A stretch of 64,000 nt of DNA from Gracilimonas sp017641085 (GTDB lineage Bacteria; Bacteroidota; Rhodothermia; Balneolales; Balneolaceae): NCBI RefSeq assembly GCF_046115515.1, contig NZ_CP175953.1; one strand, 5' to 3'. Made by a program: the position numbers and the translations under genes. A model generated the notes under the pieces. The model was given only the letters and a program-made list of their open reading frames with translations. It did no database searches and was not told where the DNA came from. This document shows, in pieces, positions 52,251-61,572 of this stretch; the first letter of the stretch is position 1; the number at the start of each line of letters is the position of its first letter.

Positions 52251-54512
52251 TTAGTTCAATTTTGCCTTCCCAAGTCTGCGGGAATTAAACACCACGTTGA
52301 TGGAACTGAATGCCATCGCGGCTTCGGCCAGCAGCGGATGCAGCCATCCCACAAAAGCCAGCGGTATCATAATCAGGTTGTAGAAAAAGGCCCAGAATAA
52401 ATTCTGCTTAATTTTGGTGAACGTTTTCTTACTCAGGTTAATCGCCCGGATCACTGCTGAAAGGTCGCCTTTCACCAGCACAATATCACCGGATTCTATC
52501 GCTACATCCGTTCCGGTTCCAATGGCAATTCCGACATCAGCCAGGGTAAGTGCCGGAGCATCGTTGATGCCGTCACCGACCATAGCTACTACATCTCCGG
52601 AATCCTGAAGGCGTTTCACTTCATTGGATTTTTGATCAGGTAGTACTTCCGCGATTACTTCATCAATACCAACCTGATCGGCAATTGCCCGGGCTGTTTT
52701 CTGATTGTCTCCCGTAAGCATAATGGTTTTGAGTCCCAGTTTTTTGAGTTCATCAATGGCTTGCTTACTGTCTTCTTTTACTTCATCGGCAATGCCAAGC
52801 AGACCGGCTACTTCGCCATCAAAACTGACCAACACTGCTGTTTTAGCTTTTTCTTCCAACTGCTGTTTCTGAGATGAAACATCCGAAGATATTTCTACCC
52901 CCAGCTTTTCCATCAGCGATGGCGTTCCAACCCCCACCTTTTTGCCATCCAGTTCAGCATAAACTCCCTTGCCCGTCATAGATTCAAATCCCGAGACTTC
53001 CGTCGGTTTAATGTCTTTCTCGGAAGCATAGTTTACAACTGCCCGGGCGAGCGGATGTTCGGAATTGTTTTCTACTGATGCCGCCCATTTCAACAGGTCA
53101 ACTTCTTTGGTTTCGCCAAATGGGATCACATCTGTCACCGTTGGTTTTCCTTTTGTGATGGTGCCCGTTTTATCCAGCACAATGGCATTCACATCTTTCA
53201 TGCGCTGAATGGCTTCCCCTTTTCGGATAAGGATTCCATTTTCGGCTCCAAGTCCTGAGCCCACCATCAGGGCCGTTGGAGTTGCCAACCCGAGTGCACA
53301 GGGACAGGCAATTACCAGAACGGCAATCATCGCATAAAAAGCCAACGCGGTTGACCCTAAATCCGGATTTACCCAGGGAATAAAAGCAGAAGCCCACTCC
53401 ACAATTCCTCCGAAAAAGTCCGGAAATAGCAGCCATGAGGCAAGTGTAACCAGCGCCAACAATAAAACTACCGGGACAAATATACTGGTGACCCGATCGG
53501 CAAAATCCTGAATAGGAATTTTACTTCCCTGCGCTTCCTCTACCAATTTTATGACCTGGTTCAGGAAAGTCTCATTTCCCACTTTTGTTGCCTTCACCTT
53601 TAACACGCTGTTGGTATTCAGGGTGGCGCCGATTACTTCATCTCCTTCCGATTTTTCCACGGGCATCGATTCTCCGGTTGCGATGGACTCGTCCACGCTG
53701 CTGCTTCCTTCAATAACTTCTCCATCGGTTGGGATTTTTTCTCCCGGCCGCACCAGCATGACGTCCCCAACTTGTAATTCTTTAATTGGGATTTTTACTT
53801 CTTCCCCCTCTCTCAGAACGGAAGCTTCTTTGGCACCCAGCGTCAATAACTTCCGGATGGCCTGTGAAGCACTCCCTTTGGCTTTCGTTTCAATAAACCG
53901 GCCGGTTAAGTGAAAGGCCATGATCATCCCTCCGATCATGGCGAAGCTGTGGAAATCAGGCCCATATCCCAGTTCATGGGCCAGCTTTACAAAACCGGTA
54001 GAAAGCGAAGCCAGGGCTCCCATGGCAATCAACACATCCATATTGGGACTCAGGTTTACCGATGACTTCCACGCACTTTTGATGGTTTCCCATCCGGGTA
54101 CAAAAATGGCAAATCCGGAGAGCAGGATCATTCCCAACTCCATTCCCACCGGCCCTAAAAACATATAATGGGCAATCCACATCGGGAGCATCCACAACAG
54201 CATCACTGCGGTAGGGGCCCACGACCACACCATATTTCTTCTGGCGGTCTCGTACTTTTTTTGCTCCCTCTCCTCCACCTTGTCTGCTTTGGATTCCGAA
54301 TCAGAGTCATCGCGAATAAGTGTATAACCCGCTTTTGATACTGCTTCCCCGAAATCATCCATGGTAAGGTCGCCCTCATATTCCACCACCGCTGATTCTG
54401 TAGCCAGATTTACGCTGGCAGACTTTACCCCTTCCAGGTTCTCAAGCTGTTTATCCACTGCATTGGCACAGCCTGCGCAATGCATCCCATCAATTTGAAG
54501 TGTGACTTTCAT
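52251..54512 (-). CDS. copA: Copper-exporting P-type ATPase
   Basis: The 753-residue P1B-1 ATPase has an N-terminal HMA domain with CAGC (about residues 12-15), eight membrane helices, and the CPC motif in IACPCALGLATP (about 403). The phosphorylation Asp is in LDKTGTITKG (about 447), with the ATP motif GDGINDAPAL later. The last two helices carry YN and MAFSS, the signature of Cu(I) transport. It pumps Cu(I) out of the cytoplasm. copZ lies three bases upstream and DUF411 downstream. Confidence 0.95.
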   Translation of the reverse strand: MKVTLQIDGMHCAGCANAVDKQLENLEGVKSASVNLATESAVVEYEGDLTMDDFGEAVSKAGYTLIRDDSDSESKADKVEEREQKKYETARRNMVWSWAPTAVMLLWMLPMWIAHYMFLGPVGMELGMILLSGFAIFVPGWETIKSAWKSSVNLSPNMDVLIAMGALASLSTGFVKLAHELGYGPDFHSFAMIGGMIMAFHLTGRFIETKAKGSASQAIRKLLTLGAKEASVLREGEEVKIPIKELQVGDVMLVRPGEKIPTDGEVIEGSSSVDESIATGESMPVEKSEGDEVIGATLNTNSVLKVKATKVGNETFLNQVIKLVEEAQGSKIPIQDFADRVTSIFVPVVLLLALVTLASWLLFPDFFGGIVEWASAFIPWVNPDLGSTALAFYAMIAVLVIACPCALGLATPTALMVGSGLGAENGILIRKGEAIQRMKDVNAIVLDKTGTITKGKPTVTDVIPFGETKEVDLLKWAASVENNSEHPLARAVVNYASEKDIKPTEVSGFESMTGKGVYAELDGKKVGVGTPSLMEKLGVEISSDVSSQKQQLEEKAKTAVLVSFDGEVAGLLGIADEVKEDSKQAIDELKKLGLKTIMLTGDNQKTARAIADQVGIDEVIAEVLPDQKSNEVKRLQDSGDVVAMVGDGINDAPALTLADVGIAIGTGTDVAIESGDIVLVKGDLSAVIRAINLSKKTFTKIKQNLFWAFFYNLIMIPLAFVGWLHPLLAEAAMAFSSINVVFNSRRLGKAKLN

Positions 54513-54514
54513 GG

Positions 54515-54733
54515 TTATGCTTTCACTCCTTTCATAGTATAACCAGAGTCATCAATAGCTTTTTCGAAATCGGTCAGCTGAACGCGGGAATCATCATACA
54601 AGACCTCAGCCGTTTCCTTATCGAGTTCCACTTTTACAGACCCAACTCCTTCTAATGATTGCAGTGCAGATTCAACGGTGTTTACACATCCGCTACATCC
54701 CATTCCTGATATATTTAATGTGATTGTCTTCAT
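54515..54733 (-). CDS. copZ: Copper chaperone CopZ-like (HMA domain)
   Basis: The 72-residue protein is a single HMA domain with the metal motif GMGCSGC (Cys13, Cys16) and the strand pattern GSVKVELDKETAEVLYDD. It binds Cu(I) in the cytoplasm and passes it to CopA, whose gene begins three bases later. First gene of the copZ-copA-DUF411 unit. No CueR- or CsoR-type regulator is visible nearby. Confidence 0.93.
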   Translation of the reverse strand: MKTITLNISGMGCSGCVNTVESALQSLEGVGSVKVELDKETAEVLYDDSRVQLTDFEKAIDDSGYTMKGVKA

Positions 54734-55268
54734 AGCATTGGTTTTTGAATTTTATTCAAGATAAGTCTCTCACCACTTCCTGAAATGCTGAATATTGACT
54801 GATGTTTACACTATTCTGTCATCTCAACATATTTAGTGACGGCAGGGTTTTAGCCTGCGCACCAAAACAGACATCAAGGCCATCCTTCAATCCTGCAAAT
54901 CATGGTTCAATGCCGGTTATCAAAAATGTGCCCTTCGTTGGCTAACCCATCCTTGTTCCTTCCCTTTTCTGAAGGGAAGGAGACTCCATAGCTGCTATGC
55001 CAAAGAGAATCAAACCACTTGCTTATGTAGTGCAATACATCGGTGCTATAAATGAAGTCCAACCATACCCACAATATCTTCCGGTAAACAAGCATGCCCT
55101 TCAGAGCTGAGTTATAGGCTGAACACAACCAAAAAAATCCCCGCAATCCTTATATCCTAAAAATCATGGCTCCCGTTAACTAACAATGATGACACATAAA
55201 CCAATTTTTGCAATTTTTCTCCGTCAAAGTTTTTATTCTCATGCTTCATTCTTAACACCGATTTATCC
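54734..55268. other. Intergenic region with direct and inverted repeats
   Basis: This 535-base gap separates divergent copZ and the S9 peptidase. It has two similar direct-oriented phrases of AATCCT and AAATCATGG words (about 54890-54920 and 55140-55175). A 9-bp perfect hairpin CCTTCCCTT/AAGGGAAGG lies at 54958-54980 and a short GCAGG/CCTGC stem near 54842-54858. A minus-strand frame of 79 residues (54907-55146) is low in coding character. No operator for copper control was found, although one would be expected near copZ. Confidence 0.5.
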
Positions 55269-57341
55269 ATGAAAAAACTGATTTCATTTACTCTCGTTCT
55301 GTTATTATTTGGCGCTGACCTCAACGCCCGGCAGTTTCCCAAACAGCTGGAATTCAAAGACATTTTTCACGAGCCGTTTATTCCCGGTGCCCGTCCATCC
55401 TTTTCTCATTTCTCACCGGATGGCAAAACCATCTATTATACCTGGAGCGACTCGGGCACTTCAGATACCGATCTCTTCCGTGTTGGGTTAAGTGGTAAAA
55501 ATCAGCAGAAGGCCGAGGATAATGTAGTCCGAAATTATGAGCTGTCACCCAACGGTAATCACGTCCTTTACACCAAAGACGGAGACTTGGTGCTGGCGGA
55601 TAAAAGCTTCGAGAATGAACGAGTAATTGTGGCCTCAAAAGGTTTTGATTACGATCCCGTTTGGAGTGCCGATGGCTCACGCTTTGCTTTTGTTCAGAAC
55701 GGAGACGTCTGGGTTTCCGGTGTTGAACAGGCTTTTATGAAGCAAATCACCAATCGTAAAGAAGGCCGGCCTTCTTATAATGTGGAACACTGGGCCGGCA
55801 ACAAATTAGTACTCACACAAACCGACCGTTCAGATTACCGGGAGGTGTTCTTTCCCGAATACGCGGACACCTTCGTAGAGCCCGGAGGTGATGGCCGCGG
55901 CATCCCAACCCGAATGGTATCTATTGCCGGTGTTGATTCGGGAGATGTTGAAATCATTTTTACTCATAAAGGATATCTGGATACCGATGTAAGTTCATCA
56001 GGAAACCATCTCGCCATCGACTACCTGGATCCCGCCATGAAAAACCGAACCATCACTGTGTATAACGTGAACACCCTGGAGGCCAAGACGCTTTTTGAGG
56101 ATGAAACAGAAGGCTGGATGTACAACACCAACATGGAATTTGCCCCCATTACCGACCGGCTGATGTTTCAAAGTGAGCAGGACGGCTGGAATCATATCTA
56201 CACCGTTAACCCGGACGGTACCGGATTTGAACAGCATACGTTTGGCCAATATGATATCCCGTGGGCAACCTGGATTGATGAGCGCACCATTGTGATGGCC
56301 TCTTCTGAAATGGATCCCGGCGAGCGACAGCTATACAAGCTGGACATCATCACCAACCTGCCAACTAAACTCACCACAGAAGAAGGCTACCGAAGAGATT
56401 TCGAAATCAGCCACGACCGCAGGTATGTAGTGTATGAAAAAACCTTTTTCAACGAGCCCTTCGATTTGTACGTGGTAGATACCATGATTCCCCAAAGAGA
56501 AACTCAGCTTACCAACACCGTTCCCGATTCTTTTTATGAATATGACTGGCAGCAAGAGGATTATGTGCGATTTAACGGCCGAGATGGAGAAACCCGGCTG
56601 TCTATGTCGGTATTGAAACCGGCCAAAAGAAATCCGGACGGCAACCCGGTGGTAGTTTTTGTACACGGTGCCGGATCACTTCAAAATGTGTACAAAGGCT
56701 GGTCAAATAATTACTGGCGGGAGTATATGTTTCATCAATATTTAACCCTGCAGGGGTATTATGTGATTGAAGTGGACTACCGACACAGCACCGGATATGG
56801 ACGCAAATTCCGCGAAGACGTCACCAACTGGATGGGCAAATACGAAACCGAAGACATCGAAGACGGACTCGCATTCCTGGCTGATAATTATGACAAAGCT
56901 GATACCTCGCGCGTAGGAATTTATGGCGGAAGTTACGGCGGCTTCATGGCGCTGTATGCGGTGGGCGTTTCTCCTGAACGCTTTGACGCAGCAGCCGGAT
57001 TGCGGTCGGTCACCAATTGGGAAAATTATTATTACGCCAACCCCTGGTACACCCTGCCGAGATTAGGAACTCCGGAAGACCATCCCGAGAACTACGCCCG
57101 AAGCTCGCCCATCACCTATGCAGATTCGCTGGAACAACCGGTTATACTGTTACATGGGTTGATTGATGATAATGTAGGTTTCCAGGATGCCGTGCATTAC
57201 ATTGAGATCCTCATCCAAAGTGGAAATGAAGAATTCGAGATGATGATGTACCCAACCGAGCGACACAGCTTCCGGGATGAAGATGCCTGGTATGACGAAT
57301 ACCGCCGCATTTATGAATTCTTTGAAAAACATTTGAAGTAA
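55269..57341 (+). CDS. Secreted S9-family prolyl oligopeptidase/DPP-like
   Basis: The 690-residue protein has a signal peptide (to about residue 20). An N-terminal beta-propeller (about residues 25-430) shows repeats such as FSPDGKTIYYTWSDSG and WSADGSRFAFVQNGDVWV. A C-terminal alpha/beta hydrolase follows: catalytic Ser in GIYGGSYGGFMALY (about 557), Asp in LIDDNVGFQDAV (about 633), and His in TERHSFRDE (about 667). It cleaves peptides in the envelope, in the DPP4/acylaminoacyl-peptidase style. Confidence 0.92.
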   Translation: MKKLISFTLVLLLFGADLNARQFPKQLEFKDIFHEPFIPGARPSFSHFSPDGKTIYYTWSDSGTSDTDLFRVGLSGKNQQKAEDNVVRNYELSPNGNHVLYTKDGDLVLADKSFENERVIVASKGFDYDPVWSADGSRFAFVQNGDVWVSGVEQAFMKQITNRKEGRPSYNVEHWAGNKLVLTQTDRSDYREVFFPEYADTFVEPGGDGRGIPTRMVSIAGVDSGDVEIIFTHKGYLDTDVSSSGNHLAIDYLDPAMKNRTITVYNVNTLEAKTLFEDETEGWMYNTNMEFAPITDRLMFQSEQDGWNHIYTVNPDGTGFEQHTFGQYDIPWATWIDERTIVMASSEMDPGERQLYKLDIITNLPTKLTTEEGYRRDFEISHDRRYVVYEKTFFNEPFDLYVVDTMIPQRETQLTNTVPDSFYEYDWQQEDYVRFNGRDGETRLSMSVLKPAKRNPDGNPVVVFVHGAGSLQNVYKGWSNNYWREYMFHQYLTLQGYYVIEVDYRHSTGYGRKFREDVTNWMGKYETEDIEDGLAFLADNYDKADTSRVGIYGGSYGGFMALYAVGVSPERFDAAAGLRSVTNWENYYYANPWYTLPRLGTPEDHPENYARSSPITYADSLEQPVILLHGLIDDNVGFQDAVHYIEILIQSGNEEFEMMMYPTERHSFRDEDAWYDEYRRIYEFFEKHLK

Positions 57342-57408
57342 GCGGAACCGTTCTGAAATTTATTTCGGGTAATTAAAGTTATCATCCGGAGAATCACTTA
57401 TTACTGCC

Positions 57409-58470
57409 ATGAACCTATTTAAGAAAATAATGCTCTGGATTGCCGGCCTTCTGATTACCGCCTCCTTGTTTATAACCATTGTTGGCTGGGCGGTTTCCAA
57501 ACCCGGGTATCAGGGGCCGGAATCGGACCATTTCAATGGAACTACCTTTGAGAATCCCGGCGATGTACCCTCCAAAGACTTTTTCGATGTAATGAAGTGG
57601 TATTTCCAGCGGGAGCAGGGTGAATGGAATGAAGTTCCTGAAGAAGAAATCACCTTTGCCGAGCGCCCTGATGATAATGTCACATCAGGCTTGAAAATCA
57701 CTTATGTCAACCATTCCACTTTTCTGATTCAAACAGCCGGGGTTAATATTCTCACCGACCCTGTTTGGAGTAAGAGGGTAAGCCCGATGTCGTTTACAGG
57801 CCCAAAAAGATTTCGCCCACCCGGAGTACGGTTCGAAGACCTTCCGCCCATCGACCTGATCATTATCAGTCATAATCATTATGATCACTTGGATATCAGC
57901 ACCCTGAAGAAGCTGAATGAAAAATTTGAACCACGAGTGATTGTACCGCTTGGCGTCGATGTTTACCTGAATCAGGAAGGCATTCAAAATACCATTCCCC
58001 TGGATTGGGAAGAGAATCAGCCCATCGACAGCGACATTACTGTTCACTCCGTTCAGGCACAGCACTTTTCAGCACGCGGTTTATTCGACCGGGATAAAAC
58101 CCTTTGGTCTGGTTATGTAATCGACACTCCCTCAGGCAGCGTGTACTTTGCCGGAGATACCGGTTATGGAGACTTTTTCACCAATATCGGGGAGAAACAC
58201 CCGGAAATTAAAGTTGGGCTGATACCCATAGGGGCCTACAAACCCCGCTGGTTTATGAAGCCGATGCATGTAAACCCGGAAGAAGCCATCCAAATCCATA
58301 AAGATGTTGGAGCTGAAATATCCTTTGGTATGCACTTCGGCACCTTTCCCCTTGCCGACGATGGCATGAAAGATCCCGAAAATGATTTTGCCAAAGCCAT
58401 GCAACAACCCGAAAACAGCGGAGTGAACTTTAAGTTACTTACTGAGGGGGATAGTTTTCAGGTTCAATAA
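57409..58470 (+). CDS. MBL-fold hydrolase, NAPE-PLD/UlaG-like
   Basis: The 353-residue protein has an N-terminal membrane segment (about residues 7-28, possibly a signal anchor). A metallo-beta-lactamase fold follows, with YVNHSTFLIQTAGVNILTDP and the zinc motif ISHNHYDHLDIST near residue 158. The later ligands are in VYFAGDTGYGDF and GMHFGTF. This arrangement matches NAPE-phospholipase D-like hydrolases. The substrate, a phosphodiester or lipid, is inferred from the family only. Confidence 0.88.
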   Translation: MNLFKKIMLWIAGLLITASLFITIVGWAVSKPGYQGPESDHFNGTTFENPGDVPSKDFFDVMKWYFQREQGEWNEVPEEEITFAERPDDNVTSGLKITYVNHSTFLIQTAGVNILTDPVWSKRVSPMSFTGPKRFRPPGVRFEDLPPIDLIIISHNHYDHLDISTLKKLNEKFEPRVIVPLGVDVYLNQEGIQNTIPLDWEENQPIDSDITVHSVQAQHFSARGLFDRDKTLWSGYVIDTPSGSVYFAGDTGYGDFFTNIGEKHPEIKVGLIPIGAYKPRWFMKPMHVNPEEAIQIHKDVGAEISFGMHFGTFPLADDGMKDPENDFAKAMQQPENSGVNFKLLTEGDSFQVQ

Positions 58471-58573
58471 CCCACGCGAATGGTCTATATATGACTCGAA
58501 ATGATTCAACATTTCCACCTAATTTTTAGTCGATCATTTTGTACATTGTCGCAGAGTCAAAGCGACCTTTAGA

Positions 58574-60442
58574 ATGTCAGAAACGTACCGCGCACTTACC
58601 CGAAAATATCGACCGCATACCTTTGAGGATATTGTCTCGCAAGAGCATGTGAGCAATACCATAAAGAATGCCATTAAGCAAAACAGGCTGTCTCATGCCT
58701 ATATGTTTTGCGGTCCCCGAGGTGTTGGGAAAACCACCATGGCGCGTGTGCTTGCCCGAACGATTAACGAAATTGACACCAGTGTTGATGGCGAGTCGCT
58801 GAACCAGACGCTCAACATCGTGGAGATGGATGCCGCTTCCAACAACAAGGTTGATGACGTTCATCACCTTCGGGAAAGCGTTCGTATTCCTCCTCAAAAT
58901 GGCCGCTACAAAGTTTTTATTGTGGATGAGGTTCATATGCTCAGTAAAGCAGCTTTTAATGCGCTGCTGAAAACGCTGGAAGAACCGCCAGAACACGCTA
59001 TCTTTATCTTTGCGACTACCGAACCTCACAAGGTGCTGCCTACCATCCTTTCTCGTGTTCAGCGATTTGATTTTAAGCGAATTTCCGTAGATGAAATCGT
59101 ACAGCGCTTGCGTAAGATTTCCCTGGATGAGGATATTTCCATTGATGAAGAATCCCTACATGTAATCGCCAAAAAAGCCGATGGAGCGCTTCGTGATGCT
59201 CTTGGACTAATGGATCAGGCCATCGCTTTTTGCGGGGATACCATCACCCACGATGAACTGCTGCAGGCACTGAATGTGGTGGGTACCGACCGCCTGTTTC
59301 AGTTTATGGATTGTGTGAAAGAGCATGATGCCGACAAAGGACTGGAACTTATCAACACCTTACTGCAGGAAGGATACGACATTCAGGAATACCTGATTGG
59401 GCTGACTGAACACCTGCGAAATTTATACATCGCCCAAGAGTCAGCACAGCTTTATTTGGTTGAGGCTTCTGAGGAAACGAAGAAACGGTATCAGCAAACG
59501 GCCAAGGATTTTTCCCGGGATGATTTAATGCGGATGCTGCACATTATCAGCGAAGCTCAGATTAAGTTAAAAGATGCGAGTCAGCCACGTATTCAGTTTG
59601 AAATTACCTTGTTGAAGCTGATTCACATGAAGCGATCTGAGCAGCTATCCGAGTTATTGGCCGGTTTGGAGGAGTTAAAAAAAAACTCCGGTAACTTCGT
59701 AAGCTCTTCTCAAAACGGTTCAACCCAAAAAGAAACTGAGCCTGAGTCTGCACAAAATCCGGAATCTTCTTCCAACGGGCATCAGGTTGAACAAAATGAG
59801 CCTCAGAAACCGGAGACCGAAGAACCCAAAAGCGAGGCTGTTCAAGAGGAAGATGCACAGGAGGAATTAGAAGAAGAGTTTGAGGCCGGGGAAGTTGATT
59901 ATGAAGAACCTGATCCGGAACCGGTAGAGGAAGACGACGATTTTGATATTGGCACCCCGGCACTTATGACCAGTCTTTCCAGAAAAACGGCGGCGGCTTC
60001 AAAGAAAGCATCTACCCCAAACGGAGCTGCTGAGTCGCCCTCAAAGCCTTCTCCAAAAGAGCCTAAAAAGGCACCCGAGAAACTCACGCTTGAATACATC
60101 CAAAACTCCTGGCCGGAATATCTGGACTCTCTGAAAGGCGATTTCCCCATGTTGCTGCACCTGCAAATGGAACGGGTAAAAGTAGTAAAGCTGAAAGGAT
60201 CTGAGCTGTTTTTGGAGTGTGATAATCAGTTTGCCCAAAAAATGCTGGATGAGCAGAAATCCGAACTCCAGAAGAAGTTAAAGGAATGTGTGGGCGCATT
60301 GCTGCGTTTTAATGTGTCGGTTGGTGAGCAGCAGGAACGCGAAAAACCGATGAGCGTGTATGAACGCTTCAAACAAATACAACAAAAAGATCCCATTATC
60401 CGTGATATCGTTGAGATTTTCGGGGCCGAACTTGAGTATTAG
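58574..60442 (+). CDS. dnaX: DNA polymerase III subunit gamma/tau
   Basis: The 622-residue clamp-loader ATPase has Walker A GPRGVGKTT (about residues 47-55), Walker B VFIVDEVHML, sensor I FATTE, the Arg-finger region ILSRVQRFDF (C of SRC replaced by V), and a third domain to about residue 365. After that come a low-complexity Glu-rich linker (to about residue 500) and a C-terminal tau domain from LTLEYIQNSWPEYL. Two features are odd. The normal zinc-binding cysteines after Walker A are absent (region RTINEIDTSVDGESLNQTLN). An A9 tract at 59677-59685 sits exactly at the end of domain III. Confidence 0.95.
   Translation: MSETYRALTRKYRPHTFEDIVSQEHVSNTIKNAIKQNRLSHAYMFCGPRGVGKTTMARVLARTINEIDTSVDGESLNQTLNIVEMDAASNNKVDDVHHLRESVRIPPQNGRYKVFIVDEVHMLSKAAFNALLKTLEEPPEHAIFIFATTEPHKVLPTILSRVQRFDFKRISVDEIVQRLRKISLDEDISIDEESLHVIAKKADGALRDALGLMDQAIAFCGDTITHDELLQALNVVGTDRLFQFMDCVKEHDADKGLELINTLLQEGYDIQEYLIGLTEHLRNLYIAQESAQLYLVEASEETKKRYQQTAKDFSRDDLMRMLHIISEAQIKLKDASQPRIQFEITLLKLIHMKRSEQLSELLAGLEELKKNSGNFVSSSQNGSTQKETEPESAQNPESSSNGHQVEQNEPQKPETEEPKSEAVQEEDAQEELEEEFEAGEVDYEEPDPEPVEEDDDFDIGTPALMTSLSRKTAAASKKASTPNGAAESPSKPSPKEPKKAPEKLTLEYIQNSWPEYLDSLKGDFPMLLHLQMERVKVVKLKGSELFLECDNQFAQKMLDEQKSELQKKLKECVGALLRFNVSVGEQQEREKPMSVYERFKQIQQKDPIIRDIVEIFGAELEY
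59671..59694 (+). promoter_or_regulatory. Possible A9 slippage site in dnaX
   Basis: Nine A (59677-59685) lie between GGAGTT (59671-59676) and AACTCC (59684-59689), which form a 6-bp stem using the last two A. In-frame reading is Leu368-Lys-Lys-Asn. If one A is added, a TAA follows at 59692-59694 (product 373 residues). If one is lost, TAA follows at 59700-59702 (375 residues). Both are the size of gamma (domains I-III). Thermus thermophilus dnaX makes gamma by transcriptional slippage on an A9 run. Confidence 0.6.
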
Positions 60443-60443
60443 A

Positions 60444-60515
60444 TAGCTATCAGGTAGCAGCTTTCAGCTCTCAGTCCATTTATGCTGATGGCTGAAAGCT
60501 GAAGCCTGACAGCTA
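60444..60515. repeat. CAGCTTTCAGC-word inverted repeat
   Basis: Left arm 60444-60473 (TAGCTATCAGG, CAGCTTTCAGC) and right arm 60485-60515 (GCTGAAAGCTG, CCTGACAGCTA) match at 25 of 31 positions when inverted. The loop is only about 11 bases. The element fills most of the dnaX-ybaB gap. Confidence 0.82.
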
Positions 60516-60543
60516 AAATAAATTTTAAATCCAATTCAGAATT

Positions 60544-60891
60544 ATGAGCAACTTCAATATGGCCGATATGTTTGGCAAGATTCAGGAAATGCAATCCAAA
60601 ATGCAGGAAGCCCAGGAAGGCTTACAAGATGTGATTGTGGAAGCCGAAGCCGGCGGCGGAATGGTGAAGGTAAAAGCCAATGGCAACAAACAAATCGTAT
60701 CTATCGAGATGGATGACGATGTGGTTGACCCACAGGATAAAGAAATGCTGGAAGACCTGATTGTAGCCGGCGTAAACAAAGCCCTTGAAAAAGCCGAAGA
60801 AGCCTCTAAAGAAAAAATGCAGGAAATGTATAAAGGCATGATCCCCGGCGGCGGAATTCCCGGAATGGATATGTCAAAATTTGGACTATAA
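60544..60891 (+). CDS. ybaB: YbaB/EbfC nucleoid-associated protein
   Basis: The 115-residue protein has the YbaB core (KIQEMQSKMQEAQEGLQD, then VIVEAEAGGGMVKVKANGNK and VSIEMDDDVVDPQDKEMLED) and a C-terminal Gly-rich tail. It binds DNA as a dimer. It lies between dnaX and recR, the common order. Confidence 0.92.
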   Translation: MSNFNMADMFGKIQEMQSKMQEAQEGLQDVIVEAEAGGGMVKVKANGNKQIVSIEMDDDVVDPQDKEMLEDLIVAGVNKALEKAEEASKEKMQEMYKGMIPGGGIPGMDMSKFGL

Positions 60892-60893
60892 TT

Positions 60894-60958
60894 TAGGTTT
60901 TAGTTACAAGGTGTTAGGCTTTAGCATACCTAAAACCTAACACCTGACACCTTGCCAC
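60894..60958. repeat. TTAGGTTTTAGG-family inverted repeat, copy 3
   Basis: Left arm 60894-60924 (TAGGTTTTAG, AAGGTGTTAGGCTTTAG) and right arm 60930-60958 (CTAAAACCTAACACC, TGACACCTTG) pair with a short loop near CATAC. It is the same word family as at 9511 and 20093, with a much shorter loop. Confidence 0.78.
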
Positions 60959-60965
60959 TTAATAC

Positions 60966-61568
60966 ATGCAGATAACCTCAGAATATTTGGAGCGGGCCAT
61001 CGAGCAGCTCGCCAAGCTCCCGGGAACGGGACGTAAATCAGCCCAGCGCATTGCCATTCATTTATTGAAACAGAATGATGAGTACGCTCAAAAATTGGCT
61101 CAGGCCATTGTAGATCTGAAAGAAAAAGTTACCCGCTGCTCCGTTTGTGGAAATGTGAGTGACTCCGACCCCTGTAAAATCTGTGATAATCCGAAAAGAG
61201 ACCCGTCCGCCATTTGTGTGGTTGAGGAATTCAACGACGTGTATATCATCGAAAAATCGAATGAGTTCAGAGGCCGTTATCACGTGCTGGGAGGGGTCAT
61301 TTCTCCCATGGATAACATCGGCCCGGATAAACTGCGGATTCAGGAGCTATTGAAACGAGTGGGGGAAGATGATCAAATTAATGAAGTAATCCTGGCCCTG
61401 AACCCCGACGCTGAAGGGGAAGCAACTTCTTATTACATTAACAAACTTCTGAAGAACTATGAAGTTGACGTGACCCGTATCGCCTACGGCATCCCGATGG
61501 GAACTGAACTCGAGTTCATTGATGAGGCAACCCTAAGCCGTGCCTTCGCCAGCCGTAACAGTTTTTAA
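60966..61568 (+). CDS. recR: Recombination protein RecR
   Basis: The 200-residue RecR has LPGTGRKSAQRIAIHLL (helix-hairpin-helix), the C4 zinc finger RCSVCGNVSDSDPCKIC, and the TOPRIM domain with ICVVEEFNDVYIIEKS and HVLGGVISPMDNIGPD. It mediates RecFOR gap repair by loading RecA. ATG at 60966, separated from ybaB by the repeat. Confidence 0.95.
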   Translation: MQITSEYLERAIEQLAKLPGTGRKSAQRIAIHLLKQNDEYAQKLAQAIVDLKEKVTRCSVCGNVSDSDPCKICDNPKRDPSAICVVEEFNDVYIIEKSNEFRGRYHVLGGVISPMDNIGPDKLRIQELLKRVGEDDQINEVILALNPDAEGEATSYYINKLLKNYEVDVTRIAYGIPMGTELEFIDEATLSRAFASRNSF

Positions 61569-61572
61569 AAGA

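Noticed and set aside
54907..55146. 79-residue minus-strand frame upstream of the S9 peptidase
   Set aside because: Starts inside a repeated phrase, has no ribosome site and weak coding composition; kept only as part of the intergenic description.
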